The notes: generated by a model from the sequence alone, not told the origin. DNA of 64,000 nt from Paracoccaceae bacterium (GCA_024236495.1 JACKKJ010000003.1:62001-126000); one strand, 5' to 3'. Shown: positions 1-8,895, counted from the first letter of the stretch. Program-made: numbers and translations.

Positions 1-546
1 GCGATGCATGACAAGTCGCACCTGGTCCCTTTCGGAGAATACATTCCCTTCGGCGACTTGCTGGTGCCGTTCGGGATAAGGGCCTTCGCCGCGCAGGAAG
101 GTTTCGGCTATACGCCCGGGGCCGCGATCCGGGTTCTTGACCTCGGTCGGGCCGGACGTGTCCTGCCGCTGATCTGCTACGAGGCGATCTTTGCCCAGGA
201 CCTGAACCGGGCCGTAGGGCAGGCGGACTGGATCCTGCAGATCACCAACGACGGCTGGTTCGGGGATATTTCCGGTCCCTACCAGCATCTTGCGCAAACG
301 CGCCTCAGGGCGATCGAGCAGGGCCTTCCGGTGCTGCGGGTCGCCAACACCGGTGTCTCGGGCGTGATCGACGCTGCGGGACAACTGCTGCACGCCCTGC
401 CGCTGAACACCGAGGGGGCGCTGGACGTCGCCGTGCCCCCCGCGCGGCCCCGGCCACTTTACGCCCGCACCGGCGACCTGCCGGTCGCGGCATTTCTGGT
501 CCTGGCGCTGCTGGTCGTGGCGGCACGCCGTCGTTTTGCCGATTGA
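1..546 (+). CDS. lnt: Apolipoprotein N-acyltransferase, C-terminal part (5' end outside window)
   Basis: Lnt transfers an acyl chain to the N-terminal cysteine of lipoproteins in the inner membrane. The frame is open from base 1, so the N-terminal membrane helices and the catalytic Glu lie outside. What remains is the rest of the nitrilase-type domain: DKSHLVPFGEYIP holds the catalytic Lys, LICYE holds the catalytic Cys, and ITNDGWFG plus RAIEQGLPVLRVANTG are family motifs. A hydrophobic C-terminal helix (PVAAFLVLALLVVAA) ends in RRRFAD. The ATG at 4 is internal and is not a real start. Lnt is common near metK in this order. Confidence 0.93.
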   Translation, partial: AMHDKSHLVPFGEYIPFGDLLVPFGIRAFAAQEGFGYTPGAAIRVLDLGRAGRVLPLICYEAIFAQDLNRAVGQADWILQITNDGWFGDISGPYQHLAQTRLRAIEQGLPVLRVANTGVSGVIDAAGQLLHALPLNTEGALDVAVPPARPRPLYARTGDLPVAAFLVLALLVVAARRRFAD

Positions 547-582
547 CCGCCGCGCCCGTGACGGATAGTCAGGCTCGACGAA

Positions 583-630
583 CCGTCACAACGGCTTCCT
601 GGCGTGACGGGGATAACCCCAATGGAGCAT
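583..630 (+). promoter_or_regulatory. SAM/SAH riboswitch upstream of metK
   Basis: The segment ACAACGGCTTCCTGGC between complementary arms CCGTCAC (583-589) and GTGACGG (604-610), followed by AATGGAGCA, matches the small SAM/SAH riboswitch class known upstream of metK in Rhodobacterales. The GGAG at 624-627 is also the metK ribosome binding site. In this family it pairs with the hairpin loop when S-adenosylmethionine is bound, which blocks translation. Match is from memory of the family, not a covariance-model search. Confidence 0.9.
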
Positions 631-633
631 TTC

Positions 634-1800
634 ATGTCCCGCAAGAACTACATTTTCACCTCCGAATCCGTGTCGGAGGGACACCCTGACAAGGTTTGCG
701 ACCGAATTTCCGATGCCGTACTCGATGCCTTTCTGACCGAGGAACCGAACGCGCGGGTCGCGTGCGAAACCTTCGCGACGACGAACCGCGTTGTCGTCGG
801 AGGCGAGGTGGGTCTTTCCAGCAAGGAAAAGACCAAGGCGATGCTGGCGCGCGTCGACGCGATCGTGCGCGAATGCGTCCGCGACATCGGCTACGAACAG
901 AAGAAGTTCCACTGGGACAAGATCAAGATCCACAACTACCTGCACGAACAGTCGGCGCATATCGCGCAAGGCGTGGACCGTGACGGGGCGGGCGACCAGG
1001 GGATCATGTTCGGCTACGCCACGCGCGAGACGCCCGAATTCATGCCGGCGCCGATCCAGTACGCCCATGCGATCCTGCGGCGTCTGGCCGAGGTGCGCAA
1101 ATCCGGCGCCGAACCGACGCTGGGCCCCGACGCGAAAAGCCAGCTGTCGTTGCGCTATGTGGACGGCAAGCCGGTCGAGGTGACCTCGATCGTGCTTTCT
1201 ACCCAGCACACGTCGAAGCGCCAGACCTCGAAGGTGATCCGCAAGATCGTCGAGCCCTATATCCGCGAGGTGCTGCCCGAGGGCTGGCTGACGCGCAAGA
1301 CCGAATGGCACGTCAACCCGACCGGCACTTTCGTGATCGGCGGGCCGGACGGTGACGCGGGCCTGACCGGGCGCAAGATCATCGTGGATACCTACGGAGG
1401 CGCCGCGCCGCACGGGGGCGGGGCGTTTTCGGGCAAGGATCCGACCAAGGTCGACCGCTCCGCGGCATATGCCGCGCGCTACCTTGCCAAGAACGTGGTC
1501 GCCTCGGGGCTTGCCGACCGTTGCACGCTGCAGCTGTCCTACGCGATCGGCGTTGCCAAGCCGCTTTCGATCTATGTGGATACCCACAGCACCGGGCAGG
1601 TCCCCGATGCCCAGATCGAAAAGGCCGTGTCCGAGATCATGGACCTCACTCCGCGCGGGATCCGCACGCAGCTTGGCCTTGACCGGCCGATCTATCAGCG
1701 CACCGCGGCCTACGGCCATTTCGGCCGCGCCCCGGAAGCCGATGGCGGTTTCAGCTGGGAACGCACCGACCTTGTCGATGCGCTGAAGAAAGCCGTCTGA
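634..1800 (+). CDS. metK: S-adenosylmethionine synthase (methionine adenosyltransferase)
   Basis: Makes S-adenosylmethionine from methionine and ATP in the cytoplasm. The protein is 388 residues, the usual length. Visible motifs: SVSEGHPDK near residue 12, DGAGDQG near 118, the loop [19 protein letters not shown] near 255, and [12 protein letters not shown] start it at ATG 634 because the riboswitch GGAG (624-627) sits 6 bases upstream; the in-frame ATGs at 604 and 622 fall inside the riboswitch. Expression is probably repressed by its own product through that element. Confidence 0.98.
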   Translation: MSRKNYIFTSESVSEGHPDKVCDRISDAVLDAFLTEEPNARVACETFATTNRVVVGGEVGLSSKEKTKAMLARVDAIVRECVRDIGYEQKKFHWDKIKIHNYLHEQSAHIAQGVDRDGAGDQGIMFGYATRETPEFMPAPIQYAHAILRRLAEVRKSGAEPTLGPDAKSQLSLRYVDGKPVEVTSIVLSTQHTSKRQTSKVIRKIVEPYIREVLPEGWLTRKTEWHVNPTGTFVIGGPDGDAGLTGRKIIVDTYGGAAPHGGGAFSGKDPTKVDRSAAYAARYLAKNVVASGLADRCTLQLSYAIGVAKPLSIYVDTHSTGQVPDAQIEKAVSEIMDLTPRGIRTQLGLDRPIYQRTAAYGHFGRAPEADGGFSWERTDLVDALKKAV

Positions 1801-1811
1801 GCGCGGAACTT

Positions 1812-1885
1812 GCGGCGGGCGCCGGGGGTCTTGCGCCCCCGGACCCCCGCGAGAGTATTTTCGCAATGAAGAAGGGCGGGGCGCG
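1812..1885. repeat. Palindromic G/C-rich intergenic repeat, copy 1
   Basis: Contains a 7-bp stem CCGGGGG (1822-1828) / CCCCCGG (1836-1842), then ACCCCCGCGAGAGTATTTTC and GCAATGAAGAAGG. The reverse complement aligns closely with 61517-61567 (CCCTTCTTC, an A/T-rich AAATA core, then two G-runs and a hairpin). It lies between metK and trmB and may double as a weak terminator for metK. Confidence 0.7.
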
Positions 1886-1923
1886 GCTTGACCTTGCCCC
1901 CGCAGAGGGCGTAGGGGCGCGCC

Positions 1924-2628
1924 ATGACCGACACCCGCGACACCGACCAGCCCGAATGGCGCAACTTTTATGGCCGGCGCCACGGAAAGACATTGCGGCC
2001 GAGCCAGAAGATCTATCTGTCCGAGGATCTTGCGACGCTGAGTCCGGCGGGCATTACCCGGGAGGACAATCCGGACCGCGCGATCATCGATCCCGCGGCG
2101 ATCTTTGGCGATGACCGACCTGTCTGGCTTGAGGTCGGGTTCGGGGGCGGCGAACACCTTGTCCACATGGCTGCGCGCTACCCCGATGTCGGGATCGTCG
2201 GCTGCGAACCCTTCATCAATGGTGTGGCGATGCTCCTCGGCAAGATCCGGGCGGCGGCGGTCACGAACCTTGCGGTGCATCCGGGCGATGCGCGCGACCT
2301 GATGGAGGTTCTGCCCGAAGGGTCGGTTGCGCGCGCCTTTCTCAACTATCCCGATCCCTGGCCGAAACGCCGCCACCACCGACGCCGATTCGTGACGGCG
2401 GAGCATCTTGGGCCGCTGGCGCGGGTCATGGCCAGGGGGGCTGAGTTTCGGGTCGCGACGGATATCCCCGATTATGTGCGCCAGACCCTGAGGGAGGTCC
2501 CAAGGGCGGGTTTCGTGCTTCGGTCGCAGGGGGGCACCGCCTGGGACGACTGGATTTCCACACGCTACGAACAGAAGGCCCTGCGCGAGGGCCGCGTTCC
2601 CCACTACCTGAGCTTTGTGCGGAGCTAG
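1924..2628 (+). CDS. trmB: tRNA (guanine-N7-)-methyltransferase
   Basis: Methylates N7 of G46 in the tRNA variable loop using S-adenosylmethionine. The protein is 234 residues, typical for the family. WLEVGFGGGEHL (about residue 67) is the SAM-binding glycine loop, IVGCEPFINGV follows, and FLNYPDPWPKRRHHRRR (about residue 139) is the TrmB signature. Starts at ATG 1924. It follows metK by 123 bases with the palindromic repeat between them, so co-transcription is possible but not shown. Confidence 0.96.
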   Translation: MTDTRDTDQPEWRNFYGRRHGKTLRPSQKIYLSEDLATLSPAGITREDNPDRAIIDPAAIFGDDRPVWLEVGFGGGEHLVHMAARYPDVGIVGCEPFINGVAMLLGKIRAAAVTNLAVHPGDARDLMEVLPEGSVARAFLNYPDPWPKRRHHRRRFVTAEHLGPLARVMARGAEFRVATDIPDYVRQTLREVPRAGFVLRSQGGTAWDDWISTRYEQKALREGRVPHYLSFVRS

Positions 2629-2634
2629 GGCGGA

Positions 2635-3822
2635 TCAGCCGAACAGCGGCTGGGCCAGCAGATAGCGTTCGATGATCGGCAGCGCGGCGGCGCCGATGGC
2701 GCGCGCGTTGCGGCCGATGGCGGCCTCGGCGATTGCCGGTTCCCCGATGCCTTGCGTGTCGATGGTGCGCAGGGCCGCGCGCGTGCGTTCGACGATCAGG
2801 CGGCGCACCGGGTCGGGGCAGTTGGCGTCGATCAGCACCGCTTCGAAGTCGATGACGGAGGACACGGCGACCGCGGCAAGCGCCAGGTGCCGCGCGGTAT
2901 GGTCAAGCCAGTCCTCCAGCGGGGCGCCAAAGGCGGACCAGTCGGTGTCCGGCGCCCAGATCAGGGCCGGGTCGATACCCGCCCGTTCCAGCCGCATCTC
3001 CAGAAGGTAGAGCGAGGCGTGGTGGATCAGTTGCTGCGCCCCGGTTTCCGTCGCCACCGGAATCGATCCGAAGGCGCCCGCGTTGCCGGTCCGCCCGGCG
3101 TAGACCGTGTCGTTCAGCACCACGCCGCCGCCGATGAAGGAGCCGATGAAGAAATAGGCGTAGTCCGCGAATTCGCGTCCGCGTCCGAAGACATGTTCGG
3201 CCGTGCAAGCCGCCGTCGCGTCGTTCTTGATCGTGACCGGAAGCCCGGTGATCCCGGCCACCGCGGCGGCGACATCGAAGTCGCGCCAGCGGCCCATCTC
3301 TTCCTTCGGGGCATTCACCACGTCGAGCCAGTTCCAAAGCTCGAAGGGTTCGGCCACGCCGATGCCGGCGATGCGTCGCCGGTCACCGGGGGCGAGGTTG
3401 TGCAGGATGCGTCCGAAGTTTTCCTCGAGGAACGCCGTCAGTGCGAAGGGTGTGGGGTAGGCATAGGTTCGCTTGATCTGGGCCCGGATCTTGCCGGTCA
3501 TGTCGATCAGCACAAGATCGATGCTCTTGCGTCCGATGTTCAGCCCGACGGAAAGAGCGCCGTCCGGTCGCAGCGTCATCGGGATGGAGGGCTTTCCGAC
3601 CTTGCCCCGGATCGGTTCGCCGCGCGCCAGAAGCCCATCCTTTTCCAGTTCGCGGATGATGATCGACACGGTCTGCGCCGACAGGTTGGCGCGCCGTGCG
3701 ATCTCGGCGCTGGGCAGGCCGCCATGCCGCTGGATCAGCGAAAGGACAAGCCTTTCGTTGTGATCGCGTAGCCCTGACTGGTTTGCGCCCCCCATCGGGT
3801 CGCGGATCGTGGTGGCGTCCAT
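2635..3822 (-). CDS. ROK-family transcriptional regulator of the adjacent sugar transporter
   Basis: A 395-residue NagC/XylR-type repressor. An N-terminal winged helix-turn-helix (residues about 20-75; SAEIARRANLSAQTVSIIIREL) precedes a ROK kinase-like sugar-binding domain (VGLNIGRKSIDLVLID; IKNDATAACTAEHVFG; FFIGSFIGGGVV). The usual ROK zinc motif CxCGxxGC is absent; TGNAGAFGSIPV stands in that area. I use ATG 3822 rather than the TTG two codons earlier. It is divergent from the FrcB-type gene and an AT-rich inverted repeat lies between them, so local control of the transporter is the simplest reading. The effector sugar is not visible. Confidence 0.9.
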   Translation of the reverse strand: MDATTIRDPMGGANQSGLRDHNERLVLSLIQRHGGLPSAEIARRANLSAQTVSIIIRELEKDGLLARGEPIRGKVGKPSIPMTLRPDGALSVGLNIGRKSIDLVLIDMTGKIRAQIKRTYAYPTPFALTAFLEENFGRILHNLAPGDRRRIAGIGVAEPFELWNWLDVVNAPKEEMGRWRDFDVAAAVAGITGLPVTIKNDATAACTAEHVFGRGREFADYAYFFIGSFIGGGVVLNDTVYAGRTGNAGAFGSIPVATETGAQQLIHHASLYLLEMRLERAGIDPALIWAPDTDWSAFGAPLEDWLDHTARHLALAAVAVSSVIDFEAVLIDANCPDPVRRLIVERTRAALRTIDTQGIGEPAIAEAAIGRNARAIGAAALPIIERYLLAQPLFG

Positions 3823-3870
3823 GGCCAATGCCTGACGGGTTGCTGCTGCGCGGTCAAGGTGCGCGATGCA

Positions 3871-3927
3871 AATTAATAAATCAAGTTTATTTATTTATTG
3901 ACAGGCAGCCCCGACTCGCCCCATAGG
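3871..3927 (+). promoter_or_regulatory. Promoter and AT-rich operator for the frcBCA operon
   Basis: In an otherwise GC-rich region the run AATTAATAAATCAAGTTTAT holds the inverted repeat AATAAA (3875-3880) / TTTATT (3886-3891) with a 5-base spacer, typical of ROK operators. A consensus -35 TTGACA (3898-3903) follows at once, and CATAGG (3922-3927) is a possible -10 after an 18-base spacer. A repressor at the repeat would sit on the -35 box. Confidence 0.65.
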
Positions 3928-4013
3928 AAGGGCAGGGAACGGCAGTTTGCCGCCGGTCCGGCAGTTCGGCGCAAGGCAGGAGCCCCGCCGGTAGCGATCC
4001 ACGGGAGGATGAC

Positions 4014-5027
4014 ATGACGAAATTTCTGACGGGCGCCGCGGTCGGCGCGCTTCTGATCGGCGCCGCCTCGGCCGCTTCGGCCGAAAGCGCGTGCCTGATC
4101 ACCAAGACCGACACCAACCCCTTCTTCGTCAAGATGAAGGAAGGCGCGACGGCCAAGGCCGCCGAGATGGGGATCGAGCTGAAGTCCTATGCCGGCAAGA
4201 TCGACGGCGACAGCGAAAGCCAGGTCGCCGCGATCGAGACCTGCATCGCCGACGGCGCCAAGGGCATCCTGCTGACCGCTTCGGACACCAAGGGCATCGT
4301 TCCCGCGGTGCAGAAGGCGCGTGAGGCCGGGCTTCTGGTGATCGCGCTCGATACGCCGCTCGATCCGATCGATGCGGCCGACGCAACCTTTGCGACCGAC
4401 AACTTCCTTGCGGGCGAGTTGATCGGCCAGTGGGCCAAGGCCGCGCTGGGCGATGCGGCGGCCGATGCCAAGATCGCCATGCTCGACCTCGATGTCAGCC
4501 AGCCGACCGTTGGCGTCCTGCGCGACCAGGGCTTCCTTCAGGGCTTCGGAATCGACCTCGGCGACCCGAACAAGTGGGGCGACGAAACCGATCCGCGCGT
4601 GGTCGGCCATGACGTGACCCAGGGCAACCAGGAGGGCGGCCGCCGCGCCATGGAAAGCCTGCTGGCGAAGGATCCCTTCATCAACGTCGTCTACACGATC
4701 AACGAACCCGCCGCGAGCGGCGCCTACGAGGCGCTGAAGGCCGTCGGCCGCGAAGGCGACGTGCTGATCGTGTCGGTGGACGGTGGCTGCCCCGGCGTCG
4801 CCGACGTGAAGGGCGGCGTCATCGGCGCGACGTCGCAGCAGTACCCGCTCTTGATGGCCTCGCTCGGAATCGAGGCCATCGCCGCCTGGGCCAAGGACGG
4901 CACCAAGCCGGAACCGACGCCGGGCAAGAGCTTCTTCGATACCGGCGTGGCGCTGGTGACCGACAAGCCCGTCGAAGGGGTCGAATCGATCGACACCGCC
5001 AAGGGCGCCGAGCTTTGCTGGGGCTGA
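4014..5027 (+). CDS. frcB: Sugar ABC transporter periplasmic binding protein (FrcB-like)
   Basis: A 337-residue periplasmic binding protein of the ribose/fructose (Peripla_BP_4) family. It has a Sec signal peptide (residues 1-24, ending SAASAES) and then a two-lobed fold with family segments [42 protein letters not shown] and VDGGCPGV. It captures a monosaccharide for the FrcC-FrcA permease encoded next. The sequence resembles rhizobial FrcB, so fructose is my best guess; ribose or another sugar is possible. GGGAGGATGAC is its ribosome binding site. A strong hairpin after the stop should make it more abundant than the downstream subunits. Confidence 0.88.
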   Translation: MTKFLTGAAVGALLIGAASAASAESACLITKTDTNPFFVKMKEGATAKAAEMGIELKSYAGKIDGDSESQVAAIETCIADGAKGILLTASDTKGIVPAVQKAREAGLLVIALDTPLDPIDAADATFATDNFLAGELIGQWAKAALGDAAADAKIAMLDLDVSQPTVGVLRDQGFLQGFGIDLGDPNKWGDETDPRVVGHDVTQGNQEGGRRAMESLLAKDPFINVVYTINEPAASGAYEALKAVGREGDVLIVSVDGGCPGVADVKGGVIGATSQQYPLLMASLGIEAIAAWAKDGTKPEPTPGKSFFDTGVALVTDKPVEGVESIDTAKGAELCWG

Positions 5028-5071
5028 TGCCCCGGGATTGATCGGATCGTATCCGAGGGACAGAATACCTT

Positions 5072-5107
5072 CCGGGGGCGGTGGAGACGCCGCCCCCGGT
5101 CTTTTTT
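5072..5107 (+). terminator. Intercistronic terminator/attenuator between frcB and frcC
   Basis: A 10-bp GC stem (5072-5081 with 5090-5099, 8-base loop) is followed by TCTTTTTT (5100-5107). It lies within the operon, so it probably stops a fraction of transcripts after the binding-protein gene and sets a high FrcB to FrcC/FrcA ratio. The frcC ribosome binding site follows immediately. Confidence 0.8.
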
Positions 5108-5124
5108 CCGGGGAGGACAGCACG

Positions 5125-6195
5125 ATGGCCAGCGATTCGAGGTCCGCACCAGGCTATGAGGGCGCGGTACAGGGCAGTCCCGAGACGGTTGCAGAGTTCG
5201 CGCAACACCGATCCGCCGTGCACAGGTTCCAGCATCTGCTGCACCAGACGCCGTCTCTGGTGCCGCTGATCGTGTTGATGGCCGCGATCGCGGTCTTCGC
5301 GATCCTGCTGGGGGCCAAGTTCTTTTCGCCCTTCACGTTGACGCTGATCCTTCAGCAGGTCGCGATCACCGGGATTGTCGGCGCGGCTCAGACGCTGGTC
5401 ATCCTGACCGCGGGCATCGATCTGTCGGTCGGTGCGATCATGGTGCTGTCTTCGGTCGTCATGGGGCAGTTCACCTTCCGCTATGGCCTGCCGCCGTCAT
5501 TCGCGATTCTCTGCGGCTTTGCCTGTGGGGCGCTGATGGGCTTCATCAACGGCACCCTCGTCGCGCGGATGAAGCTGCCGCCCTTCATCGTCACGCTGGG
5601 CATGTGGCAGATCGTGCTGGCGACGAACTTCCTTTATTCCGCGAACGAGACGATCCGCAGCCAGGACATCACCGAACAGGCGCCGATCCTGCAGCTTTTC
5701 GGCGAAAGCTTCCGCATCGGGGGCGCGGTCTTCACCTATGGCGTCGTCGCGATGCTGGTGCTGGTGCTGGTCCTTGCCTATGTGCTGCGCCACACGGCCT
5801 GGGGCCGCCATGTCTATGCCGTCGGGGACGATCCGGACGCGGCGGAACTGGCCGGGGTGCAGGTGCGGGGGGTGCTGGTTTCGGTCTACGTCCTTTCGGG
5901 ATTGATCTGTGCGCTGGCGGGCTGGGTGTTGATCGGGCGGCTTGGCTCCGTCTCTCCGACGGCGGGTCAGTTCGCCAACATCGAAAGCATCACTGCGGTG
6001 GTGATCGGGGGCATCTCGCTTTTCGGCGGGCGCGGCTCGATCCTCGGGATGCTCTTCGGGGCGTTGATCGTTGGGGTCTTCTCGCTCGGGCTCAAGATGC
6101 TCGGCACCGACCCGCAATGGACCTATCTCCTCATTGGCGCGCTGATCATCGGCGCCGTTGCCGTGGACCAGTGGATCAGAAAGGTGGCTGCGTGA
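5125..6195 (+). CDS. frcC: Sugar ABC transporter permease (FrcC-like)
   Basis: A 356-residue inner-membrane permease of the RbsC/FrcC family with many hydrophobic helices after a cytoplasmic N-terminal arm of about 45 residues. Family motifs include LVILTAGIDLSVGAIMVLSS, GFINGTLVARMKLPPFIVTLGM, and VIGGISLFGGRGSILG. The start at ATG 5125 follows GGGGAGGAC; the ATG at 5038 lies upstream of the attenuator and is not used. The stop overlaps the frcA start (TGATG), so the two are translationally coupled. Confidence 0.92.
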   Translation: MASDSRSAPGYEGAVQGSPETVAEFAQHRSAVHRFQHLLHQTPSLVPLIVLMAAIAVFAILLGAKFFSPFTLTLILQQVAITGIVGAAQTLVILTAGIDLSVGAIMVLSSVVMGQFTFRYGLPPSFAILCGFACGALMGFINGTLVARMKLPPFIVTLGMWQIVLATNFLYSANETIRSQDITEQAPILQLFGESFRIGGAVFTYGVVAMLVLVLVLAYVLRHTAWGRHVYAVGDDPDAAELAGVQVRGVLVSVYVLSGLICALAGWVLIGRLGSVSPTAGQFANIESITAVVIGGISLFGGRGSILGMLFGALIVGVFSLGLKMLGTDPQWTYLLIGALIIGAVAVDQWIRKVAA

Positions 6196-6971
6196 TGGAA
6201 CCGATTCTCAAGGCCCGCAACCTCGTCAAGCGGTATGGCCGTGTCGTGGCGCTCGACCATTGCGACTTCGACCTGATGCCGGGGGAAATCCTCGCCGTGA
6301 TCGGTGACAACGGCGCCGGCAAGTCCACGCTGATCAAGGCGATTTCCGGCGCGGTCGTCCCCGACGAGGGCGATGTCTGGCTCGAGGGCCGCAAGATCGC
6401 CTTCACAAGTCCGCTGGAGGCGCGCGGGGCCGGGATCGAGACCGTCTATCAGACGCTGGCCATGTCGCCGGCGCTGTCGATCGCGGACAACATGTTCATG
6501 GGACGGGAATTGCGCAAACCGGGGGTCATGGGCCGTCTTTTCCGCCAGCTCGACCGCCCCGCGATGGAAAGGTTCGCCCGCGAGAAGCTGACCGAACTTG
6601 GCCTGATGACCATCCAGAACATCAACCAGGCGGTCGAGACCTTGTCGGGCGGGCAGCGCCAGGGGGTGGCGGTCGCACGCGCGGCGGCCTTCGGGTCCAA
6701 GGTCGTGATTCTCGATGAACCGACGGCGGCGCTTGGCGTGAAGGAAAGCCGCCGGGTCCTGGAACTGATCCGCGACGTAAGGGCGCGGGGTATCCCGATC
6801 ATCCTGATCAGCCACAACATGCCGCATGTGTTCGAGGTCGCGGACCGCATTCACATTCACCGGCTTGGGCGCCGGCTTTGCGTGATCCGGCCGGGCGACT
6901 ACACGATGTCCGACGCAGTCGCCTTCATGACCGGCGCAAAGGAAGCCCCGGCCGAGGCCGTCGCCGCCTAG
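6195..6971 (+). CDS. frcA: Sugar ABC transporter ATP-binding protein (FrcA-like)
   Basis: A 258-residue ATPase with one ABC domain: Walker A GDNGAGKST near residue 37, signature LSGGQRQGVAV near 151, Walker B VVILDEP near 171, and the switch His in LISHN. A single domain (not the duplicated form of RbsA/XylG) is the FrcA pattern. It energises uptake through FrcC. ATG 6195 overlaps the frcC stop. The C-terminus ends in an Ala-rich tail. Confidence 0.92.
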   Translation: MEPILKARNLVKRYGRVVALDHCDFDLMPGEILAVIGDNGAGKSTLIKAISGAVVPDEGDVWLEGRKIAFTSPLEARGAGIETVYQTLAMSPALSIADNMFMGRELRKPGVMGRLFRQLDRPAMERFAREKLTELGLMTIQNINQAVETLSGGQRQGVAVARAAAFGSKVVILDEPTAALGVKESRRVLELIRDVRARGIPIILISHNMPHVFEVADRIHIHRLGRRLCVIRPGDYTMSDAVAFMTGAKEAPAEAVAA

Positions 6972-6990
6972 GTGGCGGCGGGGGACGGGT

Positions 6991-8034
6991 TCACTCGGTC
7001 TGGAAGCCGCCGATCAACTGGCGCAGTCCAAGCCAGGCACCCAGTGCGATGGCGGCCAGCGTCACCGGCCCCGACCAGGCCAGCGCCGCCGTCGCGGTAA
7101 CGCCCTGACCGACCGAACAGCCCATCGCGATCACGCCGCCTATTCCCATCATCGCCGCACCGCCGACCTGCCGGCCAAGTTCGCGGGGGTCTTCGCAGGC
7201 TTCCCACTGGAACAGGCCGCGGATCATCGACCCGGCCAGCGCGCCCGCGAGGACGCCGACGACGGAGCCCACCGAAAAGGTGATGCCGCCGGCCGTCGAT
7301 GTCATCAGGTAGATCAGCGTGCGCCCGACCGGCGCGGTGAAGGACGGACCTTCGACCGCAATTTCGTTCAGGCTGGCGTCGGCCAGCCAACTGGTCGCGG
7401 CAAAGCACCAGACAACCGCAAGGCCGGCCGCGACGCCCCAGGCCATCATCTGCGGCCGGGCCCTGAGCGGGGCATGCGACAAACCCCAGGCAAGGCACAG
7501 GATCGCGACAGCGGCGACGGTGGCGGCGGCGGGAATGCCCAGGGTCTGAAGGTCATGGATCATGCCCTGCGGCCCGGTGGCCGCCGGCTGGGGGAAAAGC
7601 GCGACCCGAAGCGGCGCCAGCGGCCCCGAAAGGGCGACGAAACCGAAGATGCCCATGACAACGACGACGACAAGCGACCGCAGGTCTCCGCCGCCGAAGC
7701 GGACCAGCGCGCCAAAGCCGCAGTTGCCCGCCATCGCCATTCCGTAGCCAAAGATCAGCCCGCCCGCGACCGAAGCGACGGGGTTCCAGGAAATCGCCTG
7801 GTACATGCTGCTGCCAAGATCGATCCAGCCCAGGATGACCCCGGTCTGTGTCCCCAGGATCGCAACGCCCAGCACGATTCCCCAAAGGCGCATCCGGCTT
7901 TGGTCCCGCCCGTAGATCGCGCTTTCCAGTGCCCCGAGCGTGCAGAAATCGCCAAGGCGGGCGGCCAGCCCCAGTACAAGCCCGCCCAACAGCCCGACAA
8001 GGGCTGCGATCAGGCCGAAAGGCATGGCATCCAT
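6991..8034 (-). CDS. soxT: YeeE/YedE-family membrane protein (SoxT)
   Basis: A 347-residue polytopic membrane protein. In the YeeE family three conserved Cys line the thiosulfate path; here candidates are C31 (RLGDFCTLG), C105 (MAGNCGFGAL) and C306 (AMGCSVGQGV), each in a Gly-rich re-entrant segment. It is downstream of soxS-soxR on the same strand, the arrangement described as soxSRT in other Sox bacteria. Likely role: uptake of thiosulfate or another sulfur species, possibly linked to signalling to SoxR. That role is inference from the family. Confidence 0.85.
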   Translation of the reverse strand: MDAMPFGLIAALVGLLGGLVLGLAARLGDFCTLGALESAIYGRDQSRMRLWGIVLGVAILGTQTGVILGWIDLGSSMYQAISWNPVASVAGGLIFGYGMAMAGNCGFGALVRFGGGDLRSLVVVVVMGIFGFVALSGPLAPLRVALFPQPAATGPQGMIHDLQTLGIPAAATVAAVAILCLAWGLSHAPLRARPQMMAWGVAAGLAVVWCFAATSWLADASLNEIAVEGPSFTAPVGRTLIYLMTSTAGGITFSVGSVVGVLAGALAGSMIRGLFQWEACEDPRELGRQVGGAAMMGIGGVIAMGCSVGQGVTATAALAWSGPVTLAAIALGAWLGLRQLIGGFQTE

Positions 8035-8086
8035 TCAGTTCCTCCCTTGCCCCTCGCGGGGGCCTTCCGCGCCACGGCGCCTTCAG

Positions 8087-8413
8087 TCAGTCCGGGTCGC
8101 AGAACAGTCGTGACAGAAGATTGACCATCTCCAGAACCCTGGGATCAAGGATCGAGTAATAGATCGCCTGACCTTCCCTGCGGGCGCTGACCAGACCCTC
8201 AAGCCGCAGCCGCGCAAGCTGCTGGCTGACGACAGCCTGCCGCGACGACAGAAGGTTTTCAAGTTCGGTAACGCTTTTCGGACCGCTCTTGAGGTGACAC
8301 AGAATCGTGAGCCGCCCGTCGTGCCCAAAGGCCTTGAGAAAGGTCGCGGCCTCCTGGGCGCGGCCGACCAGCGCGCCCAGATCGTCGGTCCTGTTGTGCG
8401 GCGTGTCCATCAT
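8087..8413 (-). CDS. soxR: ArsR-family sulfur-responsive repressor SoxR
   Basis: A 108-residue winged-helix repressor of the ArsR family. The HTH is near residues 45-75 (SVTELENLLSSRQAVVSQQLARL). Two Cys, C39 and C105, are 66 residues apart, the same separation as C41 and C107 of the persulfide sensors SqrR/BigR, so a reversible thiol switch is likely. Related SoxR proteins bind the soxS-soxV and soxW-soxX gaps; matching inverted repeats occur in both places here (8912-8925 and 10306-10321). Confidence 0.93.
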   Translation of the reverse strand: MMDTPHNRTDDLGALVGRAQEAATFLKAFGHDGRLTILCHLKSGPKSVTELENLLSSRQAVVSQQLARLRLEGLVSARREGQAIYYSILDPRVLEMVNLLSRLFCDPD

Positions 8414-8526
8414 CCGCTCATCGCCCTAGCCCCTGGCCCCTCTGCTTCTGGTCCTTCATGGCGGGACCGGCCGCGATCGGCAAGCCCGTGTCTGCACATA
8501 TCGTCCCGGCCCGGCGTGCCCGGTGC

Positions 8527-8895
8527 CTACTCCGCAAGCACGGCGCCGGCATCCCGCAGGAGCGAGGCAAGAAGCGGCCAGAAGAAATCCTCGCCCGGAT
8601 AGCCCTCCAGCCGGCCCGTTTCCACGCCGTCCACGATGACAACGAAGGTCGGCGTGAAGATCGGATGCCCGTCGATCGTGATGCCTTCCGGAAGCGGCGC
8701 GCGCAGGTCCAGCCGGCGCAGCGGCGCCGCGCGCCCTTCGGCGGTCCGGGGATATTCGGGTGCGACTTCCTCGTTCCAGCGGGCGCAGTAGACGCAGCCG
8801 GGTTGTTCGAACATCAGCAATTCGACATCGGCCGCCAATGCCGGAAGGCCGGTGACGGAAAACCAAAGAAATGTCAGGATCGCGCGAATAGCCAT
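8527..8895 (-). CDS. soxS: Periplasmic thioredoxin-fold protein SoxS
   Basis: A 122-residue secreted thioredoxin-like protein: signal peptide residues 1-22 (ending LPALAAD) and a redox site C34-V-Y-C37 in EQPGCVYCARW. The cis-Pro region reads FTPTFVV. In Paracoccus, SoxS keeps the SoxYZ carrier thiol active. It is transcribed leftward with soxR and soxT, divergent from soxV, sharing a promoter region with a SoxR-type operator. Confidence 0.92.
   Translation of the reverse strand: MAIRAILTFLWFSVTGLPALAADVELLMFEQPGCVYCARWNEEVAPEYPRTAEGRAAPLRRLDLRAPLPEGITIDGHPIFTPTFVVIVDGVETGRLEGYPGEDFFWPLLASLLRDAGAVLAE

Noticed and set aside
586..2604. Open frame of 672 codons on the minus strand across metK and trmB
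   Set aside because: It is antisense to two certain genes and has no recognisable domain; long antisense frames are expected at this GC content.
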